DNA of 64,000 nt, from positions 62,001 to 126,000 of the forward strand of contig JADKJL010000011.1 in assembly GCA_016721015.1 (NCBI GenBank), given 5' to 3'. The notes under the pieces were generated by a model. The model saw nothing but the letters and a program-made list of their open reading frames with translations, did not search any database and was not told where the DNA came from. The position numbers were made by a program, and so were the translations under genes. Origin of the DNA: Lysobacterales bacterium (GTDB lineage Bacteria > Pseudomonadota > Gammaproteobacteria > Xanthomonadales > Rhodanobacteraceae). This document shows, piece by piece, positions 34,731 to 43,225 of the stretch (the first letter of the stretch is position 1; each line of letters opens with the position of its first letter).

Positions 34731-35597
34731 ATGTCATCGATCGCCAGTCAATATTTCGAGCTGACCAAACCGCGAGTGGTCGCGCTGATCGTGTTCACCG
34801 CGATCATCGGCATGTTCCTCGCGGTGCCCGGATGGCCGCCCCTGCGCCAGTCGGTTGCCGGATTCCTGGGTATCTGGCTGGCCGCCGCCTCGGCTGCCGC
34901 CATCAATCATCTGATCGACCAGCGCATCGACCGCCTGATGGCGCGCACGGCCCATCGGCCGTTGCCGACCGGCTCATTGACGCCATTGCAGGTATTGATT
35001 TTCGCGATAACGCTCGGCGTGTTGTCGATGACGATCCTGATCGTACTCGTGAATACGCTGACCGCCATTCTCACCTTCGCTTCGCTGATCGGTTACGCGA
35101 TCATCTATACGGCTTTCCTGAAGCGCGCGACGTCACAGAACATCGTTATCGGCGGCGCGGCGGGTGCGGCTCCGCCGTTGCTCGGATGGGTCGCCGTAAC
35201 CGGCCAGGTGCATCCGTATGCGTTGCTGTTGTTCCTGATCATCTTCGTATGGACGCCGCCGCATTTCTGGGCTTTGGCGATCTTCCGCGTCGACGACTAC
35301 TCGCGTGCCCAGGTGCCAATGCTGCCGGTCACCCATGGCGTCACCTACACGCGCTGGCATGTGCTGGCCTACACGATCCTGCTGCTGATGGTGACGATCC
35401 TGCCGTATCTGACCGGCATGAGTGGCGTGTTCTATCTCGGTGGTGCACTCGTGCTCGGCGCAGGCTTTCTCTACTACGCGATCCGCCTGCTCAACCCGCC
35501 CGACGATTTCTTTGCGATGAAGGTCTTCAACTATTCGATCATCTACTTGATGGCCTTGTTCGCCTTCTTGCTGATCGATCACTACCTGCCGCGTTGA
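34731..35597 (+). CDS. ctaB: Protohaem IX farnesyltransferase (haem O synthase)
   Basis: A 288-residue UbiA-family prenyltransferase that adds a farnesyl group to haem B, giving haem O, the precursor of haem A. Two Asp-rich sites are visible: NHLIDQRIDRLMARTAHRPL in the first half, and in the second the IFRVDDYSRAQVPMLPVTHG stretch. FELTKPRVVALIVFTAIIG at the N-terminus and WTPPHFWALAI are also diagnostic. About nine membrane helices. The ATG at 34731 is well placed for the family start. In a cluster encoding an aa3 oxidase, haem A synthase (ctaA) would be expected beside it but is absent. Confidence 0.93.
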   Translation: MSSIASQYFELTKPRVVALIVFTAIIGMFLAVPGWPPLRQSVAGFLGIWLAAASAAAINHLIDQRIDRLMARTAHRPLPTGSLTPLQVLIFAITLGVLSMTILIVLVNTLTAILTFASLIGYAIIYTAFLKRATSQNIVIGGAAGAAPPLLGWVAVTGQVHPYALLLFLIIFVWTPPHFWALAIFRVDDYSRAQVPMLPVTHGVTYTRWHVLAYTILLLMVTILPYLTGMSGVFYLGGALVLGAGFLYYAIRLLNPPDDFFAMKVFNYSIIYLMALFAFLLIDHYLPR

Positions 35598-35929
35598 GCG
35601 TTGAGCGGGAAAGGCGTTGCGCTTTCGCGCCAGCCATTGAGCCCGAGCAGGTTGGGGTAAGCGTCAGCGCACCCCAACGGTTTTCCACCCATGCTGCGCT
35701 GAGTCGGTGTCGAGCCGCCGGCGTTGGGGTTCGCATTCGCTCACCACCAACCTACGGGATCGCTGCTGATCGTGATGACCTCGGCCTGGTTTCGACGGCA
35801 CGCTTGAGGGGACCGTCAGCGGTGAGCGGTGAGCGAAAAGAGCGTTGCGCTCGTTGCGCGCCGAACTGTGAAGCAGGTTGTCGCCGATACGGGAGATAGC
35901 CGAATGTCTGCGCATTTCCCGCTAACGGC
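35598..35929. other. Intergenic region with inverted repeats
   Basis: 332 bases between convergent ctaB and the YfeH-like gene. It contains the hairpin at 35651-35678 and a degenerate relative at 35723-35751, plus repeated GCGGTGAGCGGTGAGCG words near 35820-35835. No gene is supported. Confidence 0.5.
35651..35678. repeat. GTTGGGGT/ACCCCAAC palindromic repeat
   Basis: GTTGGGGT (35651-35658) pairs with ACCCCAAC (35671-35678) across AAGCGTCAGCGC. A weaker copy with GTTGGGGT...ACCACCAAC is at 35723-35751. The type is familiar from intergenic spaces of Xanthomonadales. Lying between convergent genes, it could also act as a bidirectional stop. Confidence 0.55.
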
Positions 35930-36904
35930 TTACCGCTGTCCGCTAACCGCATATCGCTGGGCAAGCACGGCGCAGGCCATCAACTGGATCTGGTGATAGA
36001 GCAAGACCGGCAGGACGATCATGCCGAGCGCCGGATTGCCGGCGAACAGGATCTTCGCGATCGGTACGCCACTGGCGAGACTCTTTTTCGAGGCGCAGAA
36101 GACGATGGCGATTTCATCCTCGCGCTTGAAGCCGAGCCGGCGGCTGAGCCAGGTCGTACCGCCGAGCGCGATTGCCAGCATGATCGCGGTGACCCCGAGC
36201 AAGGCGGCCAGGGCCGATATCGGCACGAGCTGCCACAGGCCCTCGACCACCGAGGCGCTGAAGGCGATATAGACCACGAGCAATACGGTGCCGCGATCGG
36301 TCAGCGCAAGCAGTTGGCGACGGCGCTCGACCCAGGCGCCCATCAGCGGGCGCGCCAGATGGCCGGCGATGAACGGCAGGAACAGTTCAAGCACGATCTT
36401 GCCGATCGCGCCGAGGTTCAGCGGCATGCGACCCTGGGTTGTCAGCAAGGCGGAAACCAGCAGCGGAGTCAGCAACACGCCGAGCAGGTTCGACATCGAA
36501 GCGCTGCAAACCGCCGCGGCGACGTTGCCGCGAGCAATCGAGGTGAAGGCAATCGATGACTGCACGGTTGAGGGCAGGGCACACAGGAACAGGATGCCGA
36601 CCATCAATTCAGGCGTCAGCCACCAGGCGGGCACCAGCGACTCGATGCCGAGGCCAAGCAGGGGAAATGCGCCAAACGTGCAGGCGAGTACGAGCAGGTG
36701 CAGTCGCCAGTGAGTCAGGCCGGCAATGATCGCCTCGCGTGGCAGGCGCGCGCCATGCAGGAAGAACAGCCAGGCGATCGCGGCGATCGAGATCCAGTCG
36801 AACGCGACCGCAACATCGCCGCGACACGGCGCAAGGACAGCCAGACCGACCGTCGCGATCAAGCTCAGGGTCGTGCGATCAAACAGGGCGGCAAGAGGTT
36901 GCAT
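35930..36904 (-). CDS. Bile acid:sodium symporter-like protein (YfeH/SBF-like)
   Basis: A membrane protein of about 324 residues with eight to ten helices, of the SBF-like family related to E. coli YfeH. Typical pieces are FLHGARLPREAIIAGLTHWR, LFLCALPSTVQSSIAFTSIA, and GNVAAAVCSASMSNLLGVLL. FCASKKSLASGVPIAKILF near the C-terminus is the second conserved crossing region. The transported compound is unknown; bile acid transport should not be assumed in a bacterium. Starts at 36904 and 36934 are both possible without a good ribosome-binding site; 36904 gives family length. Divergent from the MHS transporter gene. Confidence 0.85.
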   Translation of the reverse strand: MQPLAALFDRTTLSLIATVGLAVLAPCRGDVAVAFDWISIAAIAWLFFLHGARLPREAIIAGLTHWRLHLLVLACTFGAFPLLGLGIESLVPAWWLTPELMVGILFLCALPSTVQSSIAFTSIARGNVAAAVCSASMSNLLGVLLTPLLVSALLTTQGRMPLNLGAIGKIVLELFLPFIAGHLARPLMGAWVERRRQLLALTDRGTVLLVVYIAFSASVVEGLWQLVPISALAALLGVTAIMLAIALGGTTWLSRRLGFKREDEIAIVFCASKKSLASGVPIAKILFAGNPALGMIVLPVLLYHQIQLMACAVLAQRYAVSGQR

Positions 36905-37056
36905 GGACAAGGCGGTTCGGGGCGTGCGCTGCATGGGCGCAATCGCGCATTTTGCCCGGATCAGGCGGGATGCGCTGCACAGGAACGCGGCGGCTCTGCC
37001 CGGTTGCGTCAATCGGTGCTATATGTCGCTTTTCGAGCTGCGGGTTTGTTTGCCGA

Positions 37057-38364
37057 ATGACTGAATCTGCCGAGCGCTCCCTGAGTCGCCGTGATCTTCG
37101 CACCCTGATGCTGGCCGCCCTCGGTGGCGCATTGGAGTTCTACGATTTCATCATCTTCGTATTCTTCACGGCGGTCATCGCGCAGTTGTTCTTTCCGCCG
37201 GAGATGCCGGAATGGTTGCGCCAGTTGCAGACCTTCGGCATTTTCGCCGCCGGTTATCTGGCGCGGCCACTCGGCGGCATCATCATGGCCCACTTTGGTG
37301 ATCGGGCCGGGCGCAAGCGCATGTTCATGCTCAGCGTTTTGCTGATGGCGGTGCCGACCCTGCTGATGGGCCTGTTGCCGACCCATGCGAGCATCGGTAT
37401 CGCCGCACCGCTGCTGCTTTTGTTGCTGCGCATCCTGCAGGGCGCAGCGGTCGGTGGCGAGGTGCCGGGCGCCTGGGTCTTCGTATCCGAACACGTACCG
37501 CCATCACGGGTCGGATTTGCCTGTGGCACGCTGACGGCGGGGCTCACCTTCGGCATCCTGCTTGGATCACTCGTCGCTACGGCCGTCAACACGAACTGGA
37601 CCCCCGACGAGGTGCTGGCCTGGGCCTGGCGCGTGCCCTTCATCCTTGGCGGACTGTTCGGCATGCTCGCCGTCTGGCTGCGTCGTTACCTTGAAGAGAC
37701 TCCGGTTTTCGAGGCGATGCGTCGGCGTCGGGAACTGGTCAAAGGCATGCCGTTGAAAGTCGTGCTGCAGGGGCACGGGGGCGCGGTGATGCGCACGATG
37801 CTGATCACCTGGATGCTGACCGCGGGCATCGTCGTGGTCATCCTGATGACGCCAACCCTCGTCCAGCGGCTGTTCGCGATCCCGGCCGCGATTGCTGCAC
37901 AGGCGAGTTCACTGGCCACATTCTCACTGTGTGTGGGTTGCGTGATCTATGGCATGGCGGTGGATCGTTTTGGCGTCCATCGCGTGCTCGTTGCGGGTGC
38001 GCTCGGACTTGGCCTGGCGACTGCGGCGCTGTATCGCACGCTGGACGTGGCGCCCGGGCATTTCATGCTGGCCTACGCCATCACCGGTTTGTTCGTCGGT
38101 GTGACCGGCGCCATTCCGAGTTTGATGGTGCACGCGTTCCCGCCGGCCATCCGCTTTTCCGGCATCTCGTTTGCCTACAACATCGCCTATGCGATTCTCG
38201 GCGGGCTTACGCCGGTCGTGGTCAGCGTGTGGATTGGCGCAGGACAGGCGTATGCCCCGGCCTGGTACGTGGCGACAGCCTGTCTGGGCGGAATTGTCGC
38301 GGCCATCTGGGCGTGGCGGCAGCGCGCCGGCATGGCCAACACAATCCACACTGCGCATAATTGA
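37057..38364 (+). CDS. MFS transporter, metabolite:H+ symporter (MHS) type
   Basis: A 435-residue, twelve-helix transporter of the MHS group (relatives carry proline/betaine, citrate, 2-oxoglutarate or shikimate). The group signature is seen in ALGGALEFYDFIIFVFFTAV at helix 1. GIIMAHFGDRAGRKRMFMLS is the helix 2-3 motif, and RILQGAAVGGEVPGAWVFVSEHVP is the helix 4-5 motif. The frame is open upstream, but the ATG at 37057 begins the family N-terminus. The FAD oxidoreductase gene begins three bases after its stop, so transporter and oxidoreductase are probably co-expressed and may act on one compound. Substrate not identifiable. Confidence 0.85.
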   Translation: MTESAERSLSRRDLRTLMLAALGGALEFYDFIIFVFFTAVIAQLFFPPEMPEWLRQLQTFGIFAAGYLARPLGGIIMAHFGDRAGRKRMFMLSVLLMAVPTLLMGLLPTHASIGIAAPLLLLLLRILQGAAVGGEVPGAWVFVSEHVPPSRVGFACGTLTAGLTFGILLGSLVATAVNTNWTPDEVLAWAWRVPFILGGLFGMLAVWLRRYLEETPVFEAMRRRRELVKGMPLKVVLQGHGGAVMRTMLITWMLTAGIVVVILMTPTLVQRLFAIPAAIAAQASSLATFSLCVGCVIYGMAVDRFGVHRVLVAGALGLGLATAALYRTLDVAPGHFMLAYAITGLFVGVTGAIPSLMVHAFPPAIRFSGISFAYNIAYAILGGLTPVVVSVWIGAGQAYAPAWYVATACLGGIVAAIWAWRQRAGMANTIHTAHN

Positions 38365-38367
38365 GCG

Positions 38368-39969
38368 ATGAGCATTCCCCCGGGCAAGTGCGACGCGATC
38401 ATCATCGGCGGCGGCCACAACGGTCTCGTCTGTGCCACCTATCTGGCCAAGGCCGGATTGAAAGTGACCGTGCTCGAACGCCGCCATGTCGTCGGCGGCG
38501 CCGCGGTGACCGAGGAGTTCCATCCCGGATTCCGCAACTCGGTGGCCGCCTACACGGTGTCCTTGCTGCAGCCGAAGGTGATTCGCGATCTGGACCTGCC
38601 TGCGCATGGCTTGCGCATTGTCGAACGCAAACTCGGCAACTTCCTGCCCTTGCCGGATGGACGCTCATTGCGCGTCGGTGCCGGTATCACGCCTGACGAA
38701 GTGGCGAAGTTCTCAAAGCGCGATGCCGAGCGCCTGGCCGACTACGAGCAACGCCTCGAAGCGATCGCCGACGTGTTGCGCGCGCTGGCCATGCAGCCGC
38801 CACCGAATATCACCGACGGTGGCTGGTGGAAGGCGATCCCGGAGCTGATCCGCGCGGGCAAGCTTGGCAAGCGTCTGCACAAGCTCGATACCGGTATGCG
38901 TCAGGAGCTGCTCGACCTGTTCACGATCTCGGCGGCCGAATATCTTGATCGCTGGTTCGAGAGCGAGCCGATCAAGGCCGTGCTCGGTTTCGACGGCATT
39001 GTCGGCAACTATGCGAGTCCGCATACGCCGGGCAGCGCGTATGTGCTGCTCCATCACGTCTTCGGTGAGGTCAATGGCGTCAAGGGCGCCTGGGGCCATG
39101 CAATCGGCGGCATGGGCGCGATTACCCAAGCCATGGCAAAAGCCGCCATTGCCGCAGGGGTCGATATCCGCACCGGTTGCGGTGTGCGTGAAGTCATTGT
39201 CGAGCATGGCCGGACCGTCGGTGTCGTCACCGAGACCAGCGACATCCTGCATGCGCGTGCGATCGTCGCCAACGTCAATCCGAAGCTGCTCTACGAGCGC
39301 CTGCTGGCACCCTCTGTGGTGCCCGCGCCAACGCGCGAACGCATGGCCAACTGGCGCTGCGGCTCGGGCACGTTTCGCATGAACGTGGCGCTTTCCGCCC
39401 TGCCGGATTTCAGCGCCTTGCCGGGGGCGGGTGATCATCTGACCGCTGGCATCATCATGGCGCCCAGCATCGCCTACATGGATCGCGCCTATCAGGATGC
39501 CGTGGCGAATGGATGGTCGCGTGAACCGATTGTCGAGATGCTGATTCCTTCGACTCTCGACGACAGCCTGGCTCCCAAAGGGCAGCATGTCGCCAGCTTG
39601 TTCTGTCAGCACGTTGCGCCGGTCTTGTCGGGCGGGCGTAGCTGGGACGATCACCGCGACGAGGTCGCCGACCTGATGGTCGCGACGGTCGATCGGTTTG
39701 CGCCGGGATTCAAGGATCTCGTGATCGGTCGCCAGGCCCTGACGCCGCTCGATCTCGAACGCACGTTCGGCCTGATCGGCGGTGACATCTTCCACGGTGC
39801 GCTGAGTCTCAACCAGTTGTTCAGCGCCCGCCCGATGCTCGGCCAGGCTGACTATCGCGGGGCCTTGCCGGGTCTGTACCTGTGCGGCGCCGGCACCCAT
39901 CCGGGCGGCGGCGTGACCGGCGCCCCGGGACACAATGCCTCGCGCGTGATCGCAGCCGACTTGCGCTGA
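38368..39969 (+). CDS. Phytoene dehydrogenase-like FAD oxidoreductase (PYROXD2-like)
   Basis: A 533-residue flavoprotein. The N-terminal dinucleotide-binding fold has DAIIIGGGHNGLVCATYLAK and then VTVLERRHVVGGAAVTEEF, where the Glu binds ribose of FAD. The closing FAD motif is LYLCGAGTHPGGGVTGAPGH near the C-terminus. This layout matches the phytoene desaturase/amine oxidase superfamily, branch PYROXD2, whose reaction is unknown. It is not a carotenoid gene by context: no crtB or crtE is nearby. It is coupled to the preceding MHS transporter (three-base gap), suggesting it processes an imported compound or membrane lipid. Confidence 0.88.
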   Translation: MSIPPGKCDAIIIGGGHNGLVCATYLAKAGLKVTVLERRHVVGGAAVTEEFHPGFRNSVAAYTVSLLQPKVIRDLDLPAHGLRIVERKLGNFLPLPDGRSLRVGAGITPDEVAKFSKRDAERLADYEQRLEAIADVLRALAMQPPPNITDGGWWKAIPELIRAGKLGKRLHKLDTGMRQELLDLFTISAAEYLDRWFESEPIKAVLGFDGIVGNYASPHTPGSAYVLLHHVFGEVNGVKGAWGHAIGGMGAITQAMAKAAIAAGVDIRTGCGVREVIVEHGRTVGVVTETSDILHARAIVANVNPKLLYERLLAPSVVPAPTRERMANWRCGSGTFRMNVALSALPDFSALPGAGDHLTAGIIMAPSIAYMDRAYQDAVANGWSREPIVEMLIPSTLDDSLAPKGQHVASLFCQHVAPVLSGGRSWDDHRDEVADLMVATVDRFAPGFKDLVIGRQALTPLDLERTFGLIGGDIFHGALSLNQLFSARPMLGQADYRGALPGLYLCGAGTHPGGGVTGAPGHNASRVIAADLR

Positions 39970-40229
39970 GGCTCGAGCGCGGTCTCACGCATGCGCTGAT
40001 CGCGACACCGGGTTTCCAGTGGCCATGTCAGGGGATTGGATGTCGTCGGCGCGGCAGAGCGACCGGCGTTCAGCGCCATTGCAGTCGAACTTCCGGGCGC
40101 AATTGCGCACCTGCAAGGCCCGATTCGTGTCGATCGTCTCGACAGAAACCCTCCGCCGGCGACCTGCGGCGTTGAAAGATTGTGCGCAACGGTCCATGGT
40201 GTGCGGCCTGCCGATACCCTGGAATTCCG

Positions 40230-40622
40230 ATGGCCCATGTTCATTCGCCTGGTCTGGTTCTGCGCATGGATCCCGATGAGCTGATCCGGGAAGGTGCGGT
40301 GTGCAGTTGTGACGAGCATGAGGCGGTGCATGCGCAGCACTACTTCCTCTGCATCGAAGCGACGCCACGCGATGGCTTGTGGGTGCCGTTGTTCGGCGGC
40401 CCGCGCGTGGGTACGAAGGAACTGCCGAAATCGGTGCGCAGCGGTGATCCGCGCTGGCTTGGAAGCGCGGCACATTACGGCCACGAGGAGGTCTGGCGGG
40501 CGTCGCACAAGGCGGCTCAGCGAGCGGCAGCGGCGGCGCACGATTCCTCCTCAGGCAAGTTGCCGAATCGGGTCAAGCCGGAAGGCGTCCCGCCAGCTTC
40601 GGAATTTGCCGCAGTCGGCTAG
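40230..40622 (+). CDS. Hypothetical protein, 130 aa, ends inside a repeat element
   Basis: Not recognised. A soluble, His- and Cys-containing protein with LIREGAVCSCDEHEAVHAQH near the start, then GLWVPLFGGPRVGTKELPKS and a basic, Ala-rich C-terminal third. The middle looks like a compact folded domain, and codon use resembles neighbouring genes. The ATG at 40230 begins the protein-like part; the frame opens 16 codons earlier. The TAG stop (40620-40622) straddles the left edge of the 163-bp repeat element at 40621, so the present C-terminus may have been set by that insertion. The ORF may be real but its function is open. Confidence 0.55.
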   Translation: MAHVHSPGLVLRMDPDELIREGAVCSCDEHEAVHAQHYFLCIEATPRDGLWVPLFGGPRVGTKELPKSVRSGDPRWLGSAAHYGHEEVWRASHKAAQRAAAAAHDSSSGKLPNRVKPEGVPPASEFAAVG

Positions 40623-40783
40623 GAGCCTGGGCGGTAGATACTTCGGATAGTGAGATTGTGATATCGCCATAGGCGGAGTCGATCGGAGGGCGCGCATAGT
40701 GGTTCCATGTAAGCCCGACGACCGGCGCTGCCTATGGTTGAGAGCGCAATCGCAGCCCGGAGATTTCTGCCGCCCAGGCTCCT
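40621..40783 (-). mobile_element. 163-bp MITE-like element, copy 1
   Basis: A non-coding element with perfect 14-bp terminal inverted repeats (AGGAGCCTGGGCGG and its complement), extending imperfectly to about 20 bp. A second copy of exactly the same length lies inverted at 44851-45013. By eye they differ at about 22 of 163 positions with no gaps. Fixed length, defined ends and terminal inverted repeats suggest a miniature transposable element moved by a transposase encoded elsewhere. It supplies the last two bases of the stop codon of the preceding gene. Confidence 0.75.
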
Positions 40784-41030
40784 GGCCCGCCCTGTGACAG
40801 CGACGGTTGGCGAGATCGATTCGGGGCTCGAATGAAAGATATTCGTGCAATTGCCGGTCTTTCCACGCCAGGGTGGGTCAATCAGGCGGTCGATGGGTTG
40901 GTCGTCGCCGCAATTCCTCGTTGCCAAAAGAAAGCTCCGGTCACCTGCATCCGCGATGCGCTGGATGCACGTACAGGTGCTCGAATTGTTCGACCAATGA
41001 TTGGCCGGGCCGGTATCAGGGGAAATTTCA

Positions 41031-42008
41031 ATGCGTATGCTCAAGGTTGCTGTCGCTGGCTGGCTGATGCTGCTCGTGGCATGTGCATCCACTTCGCGGC
41101 CCAATCGGGAAAGTCCGCCGGCCCAATCGGAGGGCGTCGCACCGGCATCGACGCCGGCTGTGGCAGTCAAGCCCGTCGCCGAGCCGGCGCCTGAAGTTCT
41201 GACTGCGGCCGAATCGTTACCGACATCTGCGCCGGAGGAGCGCGTTGCTCCAGCGTCAATGGCGCCGGCTGCGCCTGCGCTCGCGCCGAAACCCGCAGCG
41301 TCACCCAAGCCACCCGTGCGCGAGGCTGGCCCGATTGCCGCGGTCAAATCCGCGCCGAAACCAACCTCGGCCGCGCCGGTTGCGGGTGTCAGCCCCGGCA
41401 AGACAGGGGAGGTCGCCGGTACTCTCGGAATCAAGGGGATGGTCGATCTCGTGGCCGGGTCAGGTCAGGATCTGGCCACCGGTGAGATGACTCAGGTCGT
41501 GATCTATTTTGTCGCCGATTCGCCATCCGTTCCGGTCAAACCCGGCCGCTACCATATCTACACGCACAACAAGCAGTTCGAGCCCGAGTCGATGGTGATC
41601 CCTCTCGGCAGCACGATCAGCTTCCCCAACCAGGACGAGATTCTGCACAACGTCTTTTCGGTTACGCCGAAATCGAGCTTCGATCTGGGCATCTATGGCG
41701 AAGGCAAATCGGCGGAATACACGTTCAAGAAGACCGGGCTCGTGCTGATCAATTGCAATGTTCATCACGCCATGCAGGCAAACGTGCTGGTCATCGACAC
41801 CCCATTCATGGTGAGTCCCGATGCGGATGGTCGGTTCGCGCTCGACAAACTTCCTGCTGGCAGCGGCAAGCTGATGATTTGGCATCCGCGGGCGAACCTG
41901 CAGGCATTGCCGATCACGCTTCCGGCGACGGCACCGGTTTCGTTGCGACTTGTTCTGACCAAGCCGCGTTTCGTTGAACACATGAACAAGGAACGCAAGC
42001 CTTACTGA
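41031..42008 (+). CDS. Cupredoxin-domain lipoprotein (methylamine utilisation protein-like)
   Basis: A 325-residue lipoprotein. The lipobox LLVAC puts the lipidated Cys at residue 18. Residues about 20-125 form a Pro/Ala/Lys-rich linker likely to span the periplasm. The rest is a cupredoxin domain: H206 in DEILHNVFSV, then C242-x2-H245-x2-M248 in INCNVHHAMQ, the usual type 1 copper ligands. Proteins of this kind are often labelled methylamine utilisation proteins, though no methylamine genes are here. The ATG at 41031 has AGGGGAAA before it. First gene of a four-gene operon with a HAMP sensor, DUF3034 protein and truncated haemoglobin. Electron transfer or copper/redox sensing is inferred. 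Confidence 0.8.
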   Translation: MRMLKVAVAGWLMLLVACASTSRPNRESPPAQSEGVAPASTPAVAVKPVAEPAPEVLTAAESLPTSAPEERVAPASMAPAAPALAPKPAASPKPPVREAGPIAAVKSAPKPTSAAPVAGVSPGKTGEVAGTLGIKGMVDLVAGSGQDLATGEMTQVVIYFVADSPSVPVKPGRYHIYTHNKQFEPESMVIPLGSTISFPNQDEILHNVFSVTPKSSFDLGIYGEGKSAEYTFKKTGLVLINCNVHHAMQANVLVIDTPFMVSPDADGRFALDKLPAGSGKLMIWHPRANLQALPITLPATAPVSLRLVLTKPRFVEHMNKERKPY

Positions 42009-42030
42009 GGCGGCGCTTGGGAAATATCCT

Positions 42031-43158
42031 ATGAATATCCAGAAGCGCGCATCCTGGCTGACGCTGTTGTTGATCGCGGTCGTGAGTGCTGCCGGTGTCG
42101 CTGCAACCGTGTGGCAGGATCGCGAAATCAGCCGTTTGATCGACACCCATGACCTGCGCTCGACGCAATCGATCCAGCAGTTTGCGGAAGACTCCAGACG
42201 CCGCGAACTCGAGCTGAAAACCTCCATCCTGGCCAGCAATCCCGGATTCGTGGGCTACATATCGCAAGCGATGACGGCGGGTCTGGAGTCCGGTGGCGCG
42301 ATCGATGCCGCCTCGATTCGGGATTTGCTCGAGGAGCGTCGCAACCAGTATTCCTTCGATGTCGCCGCCATCCTCGACCCTTCAGGAAAAACCGTCGTCA
42401 TGCTCGGCAACACGCTGCTGACGATGCAGGATTTTTCCTCGATGCCGGTGTTCGCCAAAGTGCGAGCGAGCTCGTCGGCGGTGATTGACCTGATTCACTA
42501 CAAGGGACATTTGATTCTCGTCTCGTTGTCACCGATGTTGCGTGGCGACACGCTTGAAGCCCTGCTGTTGACCGGCATTGACGTGGCCGACGGCTTTGCC
42601 GGTCCGATTGCCAGGGCAGGATCCGCCGACATCGCCTTGATTGGCGTTTCGCCGGGAGGCAAGAGCGTGGTGACCTCGACGCTCGGTGCCGAGGATTACC
42701 AGGCACTCATCGACGCGGTCGCTGCCGAACCGACCCTGTTCGCCGGTGCGGGCACGCCTATGGCGCCCGGCGATTTCGATCTGCTGCTTGCGGGTGGCGC
42801 GACGCGCGCTTCGGTTTCCCCCTTGTTCAATGCGCCATCGTCCGGCCTGCTGGTCAGTATTGTTCCGGTTGCCGAACGGGTCGTCCGCAGCGGAGCGATT
42901 CGCACGCCCATGCTGATTGCCGGAGCGTTGGTACTGATTGTGCTCGGCTTGTTGTGGTGGATAGTCCAGCGCGGCCTCGTGCGCCCGGCCAGTCATCTGA
43001 CTGAAATGTCCGAACGAGTGCTGCGCGGAGATATCCAGGTGGTGGCGCGCGATATCGGTTCGGGCGATCTCTCGATCATGGCCAAGGCCCTGAACCACGC
43101 GTTGAAGGAATTGCGCGGCTACAAGGAAGTGGTCGAGCAACGCGAGAAACAGACGTGA
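42031..43158 (+). CDS. Membrane sensor with HAMP domain and no output domain
   Basis: A 375-residue protein. Helix one (residues about 9-28), a periplasmic sensor region of about 260 residues of double-Cache type (FDVAAILDPSGKTVVMLGN is a typical strand set), helix two (around 291-311), and a HAMP domain (RGLVRPASHLTEMSERVLRG, then SGDLSIMAKALNHALKEL). It stops after a short coiled coil (YKEVVEQREKQT). In family relatives a GGDEF, kinase or methyl-accepting domain follows, but here the stop comes first and the next gene starts 67 bases on with no remnant in between. It may signal through a partner protein or be a decayed sensor. It begins 22 bases after the cupredoxin gene. Confidence 0.78.
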   Translation: MNIQKRASWLTLLLIAVVSAAGVAATVWQDREISRLIDTHDLRSTQSIQQFAEDSRRRELELKTSILASNPGFVGYISQAMTAGLESGGAIDAASIRDLLEERRNQYSFDVAAILDPSGKTVVMLGNTLLTMQDFSSMPVFAKVRASSSAVIDLIHYKGHLILVSLSPMLRGDTLEALLLTGIDVADGFAGPIARAGSADIALIGVSPGGKSVVTSTLGAEDYQALIDAVAAEPTLFAGAGTPMAPGDFDLLLAGGATRASVSPLFNAPSSGLLVSIVPVAERVVRSGAIRTPMLIAGALVLIVLGLLWWIVQRGLVRPASHLTEMSERVLRGDIQVVARDIGSGDLSIMAKALNHALKELRGYKEVVEQREKQT

Positions 43159-43225
43159 TGTTCGCCCTGTGGGGCAGCGACGATTCGTTTTCGGATGCAA
43201 TGACAGACACCGGGGTGGCAAGGCA

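Noticed and set aside
40619..41434. Minus-strand frame spanning the 163-bp element and the cupredoxin gene, sharing a peptide with a frame in copy 2
   Set aside because: The shared peptide reflects the duplicated element; no start signal, and the upstream part is antisense to a real gene. The conserved frame is noted under the element finding.
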